DNA of 9,615 nucleotides, from assembly GCA_052039575.1 (NCBI GenBank), contig JBQGEK010000218.1, positions 1 to 9,615 on the forward strand. The letters run 5' to 3'. The DNA comes from Patulibacter sp052039575 (GTDB lineage: Bacteria; Actinomycetota; Thermoleophilia; Solirubrobacterales; Solirubrobacteraceae). Below, one piece after another: positions 1 to 5,025 of this stretch. Position 1 is the stretch's first letter; each line of letters opens with the position of its first letter. The position numbers and the translations under genes were made by a program. The notes under the pieces were generated by a model. That model did not search any database. It saw only the letters and a program-made list of their open reading frames with translations, and was not told the DNA's origin.

Positions 1-150
1 CGCACGGGTGTGGGGGTGGCCCGCTGCAGCCGGGCCACCCGCACAGCAGCCGTCCGCGTCCGCGTCCACGCGGGCGACCCGGCGAGGTTCGACACGCAGG
101 ACGTGCTCAACCTCGACCGGTCGGTCTCGGCTCGCCGCGGAGTGCGATGA
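1..150 (+). CDS. Possible C-terminal tail of an upstream gene (partial)
   Basis: Reading frame 1 is open from the left edge to a TGA at 148-150. Roughly nine in ten of its codons end in G or C, far more than in the other two forward frames, which is the signature of real coding sequence in such DNA. The last residues include VRVRVHAGDPARFDTQDVLN, which looks like ordinary protein (an alternating beta strand, then a helix-like stretch). The stop lies 7 bases before the start of the next + gene, so the two could form an operon; this would also explain why no promoter-like sequence is seen before that gene. I do not recognise the family. The visible piece is arginine-rich and only 49 residues long, so it could also be non-coding. 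Confidence 0.38.
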   Translation, partial: RTGVGVARCSRATRTAAVRVRVHAGDPARFDTQDVLNLDRSVSARRGVR

Positions 151-157
151 TCGGCGC

Positions 158-1123
158 ATGGCCCTCGACCCTGCCCTGGAACGGCCCCGCACCGCGGACG
201 ACCCGACCTTCAGCGACGCGGTGACCTGCGTCTTCGCCGACCAGCAGGCCGGCGTGCAGGGCACGATCCGGCTCGGCCTGGCCGGCGGCGCCGCGTCCGG
301 TCTGATGATGGTCTTCGTCGACGGCTCGCCGGCGATCACGCAGGCCGAGGGCGGGATCGAGGTCCCGGGCCGCCCCGACTCGTACGGCGACGTGCGCGTG
401 GCCGGGATCGACCACGCCGTCGTCGATCCGCACCGGCGGTGGACCGTCGCGGCGACCGCCAGCAGCGGATCGCTCGAACTGACCTTCGAGGCTTCCGGCC
501 CGCCGTTCGTGCTCGACGCGGCGCACCCGGCGTCGCAGTGGGGCGGCATGGAGGGCTACGAGCAGCCGTGCCGCGTGACCGGCAACGTGACGGTGAACGG
601 GCCGGGCGGCAGCCGGAGGATCACGATCGACGGCCTCGGTCAGCGCGGCCACCAGTGGGGCGCGCCGGACTGGTCGCGACTGACCGTCACCCGAACGATC
701 ACCGGCTGGTTCGGCACCGACGTGGCGTTCAACGTCAGCGCGATGCGGCCGGAGGGCGGAGCGTCGCACGCCGACGAGATCGGCTGGGCGACCATCGCCC
801 GCACCCCGCGGCCGGAGCTCGACGACGACGTGGCGGTACCCGACGCCGAACCGGCCGCCGCGGTCCCCGAGGCGGTGCTCACCCCCGAGCCGCGGATCTC
901 GACGACGATGGACGAGAGCGGCCGCCACATCGACGCGACGGTCGAGCTGTGGGAGAGCGACGAGGGTCCGGTCTGGACGGCCACCGGCGAGGCGATCTCC
1001 GGCACGACCCTCGAGCTGGGCCGGCTCCGCCTCGACATGGCGTTCTTCCGCTGGCGGCTCGACGGCCGCGAGGGCGTCGGCCGCTACGACATCCTCCAGC
1101 GGCTCCTCGAACCCGCGGGCTAG
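158..1123 (+). CDS. CrtC/AttH-like (hydroxyneurosporene synthase-type) beta-barrel protein
   Basis: The product is a soluble protein of 321 residues with no signal peptide or membrane segment. It is built of many short beta strands, as in the two-lobed lipocalin-like fold of carotenoid 1,2-hydratase (CrtC) and AttH-type proteins. The best landmark is residues 133-172: GYEQPCRVTG, then GLGQRGHQWGAPDW. The Gly-His-x-Trp and Asp-Trp there are the kind of conserved core seen in actinobacterial relatives usually annotated as hydroxyneurosporene synthase-like or as DUFs. An acidic, Ala/Pro-rich linker (about 219-246) separates a C-terminal strand region ending in DGREGVGRYDILQRL. The frame stays open upstream to base 8, but residues before the ATG at 158 are low-complexity and unlike protein, so 158 is chosen. 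A GGAG at 139-142 is rather far (15 bases) for a good ribosome site. Substrate and reaction are unknown; no carotenoid genes are visible nearby, so a hydratase role should not be assumed. Confidence 0.82.
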   Translation: MALDPALERPRTADDPTFSDAVTCVFADQQAGVQGTIRLGLAGGAASGLMMVFVDGSPAITQAEGGIEVPGRPDSYGDVRVAGIDHAVVDPHRRWTVAATASSGSLELTFEASGPPFVLDAAHPASQWGGMEGYEQPCRVTGNVTVNGPGGSRRITIDGLGQRGHQWGAPDWSRLTVTRTITGWFGTDVAFNVSAMRPEGGASHADEIGWATIARTPRPELDDDVAVPDAEPAAAVPEAVLTPEPRISTTMDESGRHIDATVELWESDEGPVWTATGEAISGTTLELGRLRLDMAFFRWRLDGREGVGRYDILQRLLEPAG

Positions 1124-1260
1124 TTCTCCGATCCCGATCGGGGACTGAGGGGTTCGTGGACCGAGCAGGTCGGTGCACGCGAGCGAGAGCTGTACGCCAG
1201 TACTGCCGAGCGACGCGGGTACCGAGATGCGACGCGTCCACGGGCGCCTCGGACCGCCCG
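1124..1260. other. Convergent intergenic region with weak terminator-like hairpins
   Basis: This 137-base stretch lies between the stops of a + gene and a - gene. Two small hairpins are visible: ACCGA-N5-TCGGT at 1160-1174, which could end the + transcript, and CGGGCG-N8-CGCCCG at 1241-1260, which touches the stop codon of the - gene and could end that one. Neither has a run of T after it, so any termination would be of the U-tract-less kind or Rho-dependent. No open frame here looks coding. Confidence 0.4.
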
Positions 1261-1716
1261 CTAGTTCTCGGAGCCCAACCGGTCCCAGCAGTACAGCTCG
1301 ACGGCCTCGCTGGCGATCAGCGTGGCGCTCTCGGTCGAGAGGTGGGGAAGGATCGCGCGCAGCGCCTGCTCTTCCCCCACGCCGGCGTCGAAGGCGTCCT
1401 CGCCGCGGAAGCCGGCGGCGATCTTCATCGCCTCGCGGCGGTGCTCACCCAGCGCCGGGAAGACGCGGACGAGGAACTCGCGGTTGGCGATCGGCTGGCC
1501 GACCTCGAGCGATGCGTGCCAGGCGGCGAGCATCGAGAGGTCGTCCTCGTCGAGGTCCGCGAGGGTCTTCGCGTACTGGCCGACCAGCTCCGGCTCGGGA
1601 ATCTCGTCGACCCAGGCGCGGACCACCTCGCCGACCAGCTGACGGCGGGCTTCCCGTCCGATCGACTCGGAGATCACCCGGATGGCGTCCTGGGGATTGA
1701 TGAAGACGAGGTCCAC
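1261..1716 (-). CDS. Hypothetical acidic helical protein, 151 aa
   Basis: I do not recognise this protein. It is soluble, acidic and apparently mostly alpha-helical, with no signal peptide, membrane segment or Cys cluster (a single Cys near the C-terminus, in ELYCWDRLG). The N-terminus reads MDLVFINPQDAIRVISESIG. A second clear block is LADLDEDDLSMLAAWHASLE in the middle. The start is a GTG at 1716-1714. An in-frame TAG three codons upstream rules out anything earlier, and no Shine-Dalgarno sequence precedes it. It lies 90 bases downstream of the membrane-anchored sigma factor gene on the same strand, so it may be co-transcribed with it or be one of its targets; this is context only. The reading frame has the strong G/C third-position bias of the neighbouring genes, which supports it as real. 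Confidence 0.8.
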   Translation of the reverse strand: MDLVFINPQDAIRVISESIGREARRQLVGEVVRAWVDEIPEPELVGQYAKTLADLDEDDLSMLAAWHASLEVGQPIANREFLVRVFPALGEHRREAMKIAAGFRGEDAFDAGVGEEQALRAILPHLSTESATLIASEAVELYCWDRLGSEN

Positions 1717-1726
1717 GATGGGCTAC

Positions 1727-1732
1727 ACGCTA
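1727..1732 (-). promoter_or_regulatory. Weak -10-like hexamer before the 151-aa gene
   Basis: TAGCGT on the minus strand ends 10 bases before the GTG start. It fits the TAnnnT core of actinobacterial -10 elements but matches TATAAT at only 3 of 6 positions, and no -35 is evident. If used, the leader would be only a few bases long, in keeping with the missing ribosome binding site. Confidence 0.22.
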
Positions 1733-1806
1733 GGGGGTGGTTCGGACGGAGCGGGAACGCCTCACGGGCGGCGGATCGTCCGTCGTGGTCGGGGTTTTGC
1801 CCACGG

Positions 1807-3117
1807 TCACTCGATCCCGAACTCGCGATCGGCAGAGCCCCTGCTATTCGAGGGTTTCGGGGTCGCGCCGGCGCTGCTCGGGGCGGTCGGACGATCGGCA
1901 CCCGGGCCCGCCGAGGGCGAAGGCCGCGGCGCGGTCTCGGGGCCGAATTCGCGCTGCGCGGTGACGCCCGCGGGCGCCTCGGCGGCCGACGGCGCGGTCT
2001 GCCGGTTCCGCTGACCGGCGCGCTTCGGGGTACCTCGCGTCGTGCTCTCGGCTGCTGGCGCGCCGGAGCCCGCGACCATCGCGGGCGCGCGGAAGGTCGG
2101 CGTCGAGCGGGCCGTGAGCAGCCCGGGGTCGACCGTGGCACGGTGGGTCGAGGGGGTGACGGGACGGGGACGTTCGGCGGGGGGCTCGGTGGTCGCGACG
2201 ATCGTTCCGGCGGCGAGCGCGGTCGCCGCCACCCCCGCGGTGACGGCGAGCCCGGCGTCGCTGACCGCGCCGCCAGCGGCGGGGAGCAACGTGGCGACGC
2301 GGTCGGCGACCAGCGTGGTGACGCGGCCCCGGCTGGGCGGGGATCCGCCGAGCCGACCGACCCACGGGAGCCAGCCGAGCAGCACCGGGGGGACCGCAAC
2401 CCAGTGGCTTCCGCGGGCGCGGCGCAGCCGGGCGCGACAGCTGATGCAGCGGCGCAGGTGCGGGCGCAGTGCCATCAGGTCGTCGGCCGAGGCGTCGCCG
2501 CGGGCCAATCGGTCGATCCGCGGTTTGGCGGTGGCGCAGCCCTCGCCGGCCGCGATACCGCGTACCTGCTTGCGGAGTCGTGCGCGCCCTTCGGTCAGCG
2601 ACCGGTTGACCTTGGTCCGCGTCCAGTCCAGGCGCGTCGCGATCTCGTCGTAGCTGTGGCCCTCCGCCTGCAGCATCAGCGCTTGCCGCTCCTGAGGCTT
2701 GAGCCCCGCGAGCGCCTCGCGGGCCAGCTCGCGGTCCTCGCCACGCTCGGCGAGCTCCGCCGGTGTGTCGCCGTGGTGGGCGAGCTGGTGCTCGTCGGGG
2801 TCGGGGCCGTCGAGCCGGATCCGACCGTTGCGGATCCGTATCGCCTCGTTGCGGGTGACGGTGACCAGCCAGCCGGCGAGGGTCTCCGGGTCGACCCGTC
2901 GGTGGTATCGCAGGTACCGCTCGGCGGCAGCCTGAACGGCGTCGTGGGCGTCGTCCTCGCAGAGCGAAACCCGCCGGGCGCGACGCAGCATCACGTCGTG
3001 GTGCTCGCGCAGCGCCTGCTCGATGCCGGGTCCGTCGGTCTCGACCGATCGTCTGTGCGGCTCTCCGGACCCCGCCCGTCGACGGGCGGCGGACGGGGCG
3101 CGAGACGATCCAGACAT
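1807..3117 (-). CDS. Membrane-anchored ECF sigma factor fused to a ZAS-type anti-sigma zinc motif
   Basis: The 436-residue protein reads as an ECF-type RNA polymerase sigma factor with a built-in regulatory half. Residues 34-100 resemble region 2 (AGWLVTVTRNEAIRIRN at the end of it). Residues 133-185 are a clear region 4 helix-turn-helix (LKPQERQALMLQAEGHSYDE, then IATRLDWTRTKVNRSLTEGR). Cys194, His220, Cys224 and Cys227 form C-X25-H-X3-C-X2-C, the spacing of zinc-binding anti-sigma (ZAS) domains such as RsrA. A hydrophobic segment at about 284-308 (GLAVTAGVAATALAAGTIVA) should cross the membrane. The last ~125 residues are rich in Pro, Ala, Ser and Thr and would lie outside the cell. Typical ECF factors are 160-200 residues, so more than half the protein is extension. 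The ATG at 3117 has AGGGG 7 bases upstream. Sigma identity is firm; membrane topology and zinc binding are inferred. Confidence 0.92.
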   Translation of the reverse strand: MSGSSRAPSAARRRAGSGEPHRRSVETDGPGIEQALREHHDVMLRRARRVSLCEDDAHDAVQAAAERYLRYHRRVDPETLAGWLVTVTRNEAIRIRNGRIRLDGPDPDEHQLAHHGDTPAELAERGEDRELAREALAGLKPQERQALMLQAEGHSYDEIATRLDWTRTKVNRSLTEGRARLRKQVRGIAAGEGCATAKPRIDRLARGDASADDLMALRPHLRRCISCRARLRRARGSHWVAVPPVLLGWLPWVGRLGGSPPSRGRVTTLVADRVATLLPAAGGAVSDAGLAVTAGVAATALAAGTIVATTEPPAERPRPVTPSTHRATVDPGLLTARSTPTFRAPAMVAGSGAPAAESTTRGTPKRAGQRNRQTAPSAAEAPAGVTAQREFGPETAPRPSPSAGPGADRPTAPSSAGATPKPSNSRGSADREFGIE

Positions 3118-3124
3118 ACGAGCG

Positions 3125-3129
3125 CCCCT
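3125..3129 (-). promoter_or_regulatory. Shine-Dalgarno site of the sigma factor gene
   Basis: AGGGG on the minus strand sits 7 bases before the ATG at 3117 and supports that start. If transcription begins from the -10-like site at 3131-3136, the first base would fall near 3124 and this site would not be in the RNA. Either the SD or the promoter call is therefore wrong, or the true promoter lies further upstream. Confidence 0.45.
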
Positions 3130-3130
3130 G

Positions 3131-3160
3131 AATCTAACGGCTCCCCCGCTCCGTCACCAA
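3131..3160 (-). promoter_or_regulatory. Candidate promoter of the sigma factor gene
   Basis: On the minus strand, TTGGTG (3160-3155) and TAGATT (3136-3131) are separated by 18 bases, a reasonable housekeeping-sigma layout in a region otherwise almost free of AT-rich hexamers. No GGAAC-type ECF -35 element is seen here, so the sequence gives no sign that the sigma factor drives its own gene. The expected start of transcription is only about 7 bases before the ATG. Confidence 0.33.
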
Positions 3161-3191
3161 CGACGATCAGCCGACCGGCGGCCGACGCGAC

Positions 3192-4268
3192 CTACTGCTC
3201 GTCGGCGCCGGACTCCGCCTCGAGCCCCAGCGCCGCCGCGTAGCGTTCGATCGCGGCGGGGTCGGGTTCGACCGGGACGCCGGCTTCGAGATAGCCCCGC
3301 GGCACCGACGGTCCCGGTCCGAGCTCCCAGTTGAGGAAGCCCAGGTCGCAGGCCGCGACCGGCGCGCCGAGCGCACGGGCGAACGCACCGAACCGCCGCT
3401 GCAGCAGCACCGCGTCCCCGCTCAGGAAGGCGCGCTTCGAGGCCACCGACAGTGGATCCCGCCCGCCGCGACCGCTGTCGAGCAGCAGCGACCAGGGCGC
3501 GAGCTCGACCAGTCCGAACCGGCCGACGGTGACGAGGAACTCGAAGCGCGCATCGCGGGTCAGGCCCGGCAGCGCGAGCGCGCGGTAGGCGGCGTCGAAG
3601 CGGCGGGCGGGATCGGGGCCGCCGCCCCCGAGACCCGCCAGCTGACCGCCGGCCTTGGCCGCCCATTCGCGATAGGCCAGCAGCGTTGCCGTGCCGCGGT
3701 CGTGGGCGTGGGCGCCGCGTGGCCCGACCTTCGCGGATTCGAGCGCGGCGGCAGCGGGCAGCGGGTCGTCCCAGCGGACGAGCAGCTCGTCGATCGTCGC
3801 GAACGGCTCCGACCCCTCGAGTGGACCGGAGTAGGCGATCTGGAACAGCAGCCACGCGGCCTGCTCGCGGTCTCGGGCGTCCCCGGCCGCCAACGCCCGA
3901 GCGGTCGCGTACGGGCCCGGGGGATCCTCCTGCAGGCGCGTCAGACGCGCGTCAGCGCGGGCGATCTCGGTGATCAGGCCGCGGGCCTCGAGGCTCGACC
4001 TGAGGCCCGGCAGCAGGTCGTGGGACCAGCCGTCGCCGGCGTGTCGTGTGGCCTGCTTGACCCGCATCGCGCGGTTCGCCCCGGTCGCGGTCGCGACCTT
4101 GGTCTTGCGCACGCTCGACGCGGCCGAGCGCGATGCGCTCCGCGCCGTCCCGGCTGAGCGGGCACTGATGATCCCGCCCTTGCCGACGGTGTCGCGCGCG
4201 GCTTTGCGGCGCCGCTCCTTCGCGCAGACCACGCAGTTCTCTTCCCGGCGGCCATGGCGACAGAACAC
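3192..4268 (-). CDS. Zn-cluster protein with basic linker and possible HhH glycosylase-like core, 358 aa
   Basis: Three parts are visible. Residues 3-15 hold Cys3-x-His5-x6-Cys12-x2-Cys15 (FCRHGRREENCVVC), a likely small zinc-binding knuckle. Residues 16-75 are a flexible linker rich in Arg, Lys, Ala and Ser, suited to nucleic-acid contact. From about 80 on comes a folded, mainly helical domain containing REQAAWLLFQIAYSGPLEG, LALPGLTRDARFEFLVTVGR (helix-hairpin-helix-like, 231-250), SVASKRAFLSGDAVLLQRR (274-292) and ACDLGFLNWE (306-315). This pattern faintly recalls HhH-containing families such as the alpha-glutamyl/putrescinyl-thymine pyrophosphorylase-like group that acts on modified DNA bases, but I would not assign a function. 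The start is a GTG at 4268-4266. It has no SD but a good -10 hexamer 7 bases upstream, and it keeps the Zn cluster at the N-terminus; the next Met is residue 68. The gene lies 56 bases after tetR and 74 before the sigma gene, all on one strand. Confidence 0.85.
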   Translation of the reverse strand: MFCRHGRREENCVVCAKERRRKAARDTVGKGGIISARSAGTARSASRSAASSVRKTKVATATGANRAMRVKQATRHAGDGWSHDLLPGLRSSLEARGLITEIARADARLTRLQEDPPGPYATARALAAGDARDREQAAWLLFQIAYSGPLEGSEPFATIDELLVRWDDPLPAAAALESAKVGPRGAHAHDRGTATLLAYREWAAKAGGQLAGLGGGGPDPARRFDAAYRALALPGLTRDARFEFLVTVGRFGLVELAPWSLLLDSGRGGRDPLSVASKRAFLSGDAVLLQRRFGAFARALGAPVAACDLGFLNWELGPGPSVPRGYLEAGVPVEPDPAAIERYAAALGLEAESGADEQ

Positions 4269-4275
4269 GGAGCGG

Positions 4276-4281
4276 ATTCTA
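4276..4281 (-). promoter_or_regulatory. -10 element of a leaderless promoter (Zn-cluster protein gene)
   Basis: TAGAAT on the minus strand matches TATAAT at 5 of 6 positions and ends 7 bases before the GTG start. Transcription would therefore begin at or one base before the start codon. No SD is present, as expected for a leaderless message. A convincing -35 hexamer is not visible. Confidence 0.5.
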
Positions 4282-4324
4282 CTCCGTGGGCTGTGTGATC
4301 CTCGCCCTCCCCGGCGGCGCGCGA

Positions 4325-4957
4325 CTAGCCGAGCAGGCCGTCGACCACGAGCGCCTGCAGCGCCGCGATCGCCCGCTCCGGGTCCGCGCCCTCCGACTCG
4401 GCGAAGCGCATCGCGATCTCCATCCCGGCGCCGATCACGCCGGCCGCGAGCAGCTCGGTGTCGAGGCCGCTGGCGCCGCGCTCGGCGAGCAGCCGCTCGA
4501 GGTCGGTGCGGAGGCTGTCGATGATCCCGTCGACCAAGGTGCCGGACGCGTAGGCTCGGATCGTCCCGGCGTTGCGGCGGTACATCGCCAGCATCTCGGG
4601 CGACTCCATCAGCAGCCGGAAGTACGCCACCGCACCGAGCTCGATCGCCTCACGGGGGGTGGTCGCCGCGGCGCGCGCCGCGGCCATCCGCGCCCCCGCC
4701 TCGGCGACGTGCTCCCCCACCAGCTCGGTGAGGATCACGTGCTTGTCGGCGTAGTAGTTGTAGAAGGTGCCCGAAGCGAGACCGGTGCGGCGGACGATGT
4801 CGCGGACCGTGGTCGCACCGAACCCGAGCTCGGTGAAGGCGTCGATCGCGGCGGCCCGGATCTCGTCGCGGTTGGCAGCCTTGGTCTGCTCGCGTTTCCC
4901 GGTCGGTCGACCGCGACGCGCGTCGGCGGCCACCGACTCCTGGCCGTCGACGGTCAT
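4325..4957 (-). CDS. TetR/AcrR-family transcriptional regulator
   Basis: This is a DNA-binding repressor-type protein of 210 residues, a usual size for TetR. The N-terminal helix-turn-helix lies at residues 31-78: DEIRAAAIDAFTELGFGATT leads into VRDIVRRTGLASGTFYNYYA and DKHVILTELV, all hallmark TetR positions. The C-terminal two thirds (about 85-210) is the helical ligand-binding and dimerisation domain, which varies too much to predict an effector. An RGRPTGKR stretch before the HTH gives a basic N-terminal arm. The frame is open to 5017, but I start at the ATG at 4957: a TCTAAT hexamer sits 6 bases before it, and the extra 20 residues upstream look non-conserved. The gene lies 68 bases after gltD and 56 before the Zn-cluster protein gene, both on the same strand. 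An inverted repeat at 4988-5006 in its promoter region could be its own operator. Its targets are unknown. Confidence 0.93.
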   Translation of the reverse strand: MTVDGQESVAADARRGRPTGKREQTKAANRDEIRAAAIDAFTELGFGATTVRDIVRRTGLASGTFYNYYADKHVILTELVGEHVAEAGARMAAARAAATTPREAIELGAVAYFRLLMESPEMLAMYRRNAGTIRAYASGTLVDGIIDSLRTDLERLLAERGASGLDTELLAAGVIGAGMEIAMRFAESEGADPERAIAALQALVVDGLLG

Positions 4958-4963
4958 ACGTCC

Positions 4964-4969
4964 ATTAGA
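4964..4969 (-). promoter_or_regulatory. -10 element of a leaderless promoter (tetR-type gene)
   Basis: TCTAAT on the minus strand matches TATAAT at 5 of 6 positions and ends 6 bases before the ATG at 4957, so the message should start at the start codon. This spacing is the main reason for choosing that ATG. The -35 position (about 4987-4992) falls inside a GC-only inverted repeat rather than a TTGACA-like sequence. Confidence 0.5.
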
Positions 4970-4987
4970 CCCGATTCGCGTCGAAGC

Positions 4988-5006
4988 CGGCCGGTTGCCC
5001 CGGCCG
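4988..5006 (-). terminator. GC-only hairpin after gltD; alternatively a TetR operator
   Basis: CGGCCGG-N5-CCGGCCG is a perfect 7-bp inverted repeat with a 5-base loop, beginning 19 bases past the gltD stop. As RNA it would be a very stable stem, but no U-run follows, so it would be a U-tract-less terminator. A second, weaker stem (CCCGC-N6-GCGGG) lies right at the gltD stop. The same repeat covers the expected -35 region of the tetR promoter, and a 19-bp palindrome there fits TetR autorepression equally well. Confidence 0.45.
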
Positions 5007-5025
5007 ACCCCCGCCACGTCGCGGG

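Noticed and set aside
51..68. Short tandem repeat CGTCCG, CGTCCG, CGTCCA
   Set aside because: Three six-base units that simply encode alternating Val-Arg in the putative coding frame; too short to count as a repeat element.
1754..1780. GGAAC, 18 bases, CGTC on the + strand, resembling an ECF sigma promoter
   Set aside because: It points into the 3' end of the sigma gene on the wrong strand with no + gene downstream, and such short GC-rich motifs arise by chance here.
1791..1805. Possible small stem around the GTTTT run just after the sigma stop
   Set aside because: Only three to four pairs can form and the T-run lies in the loop, so it is not a credible terminator.
439..3243. A 934-codon open frame on the + strand crossing the sigma factor region
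   Set aside because: It runs antisense through two well-supported minus-strand genes and overlaps the CrtC-like gene in another frame. Its translation is Arg/Gly/Ala-rich with no domain. Long antisense frames are expected in DNA this rich in G+C.
4958..5017. A longer TetR-type protein starting at 5017
   Set aside because: It would place the -10 hexamer and part of the terminator/operator repeat inside the coding sequence, and the extra 20 residues look like non-conserved GC-rich translation.
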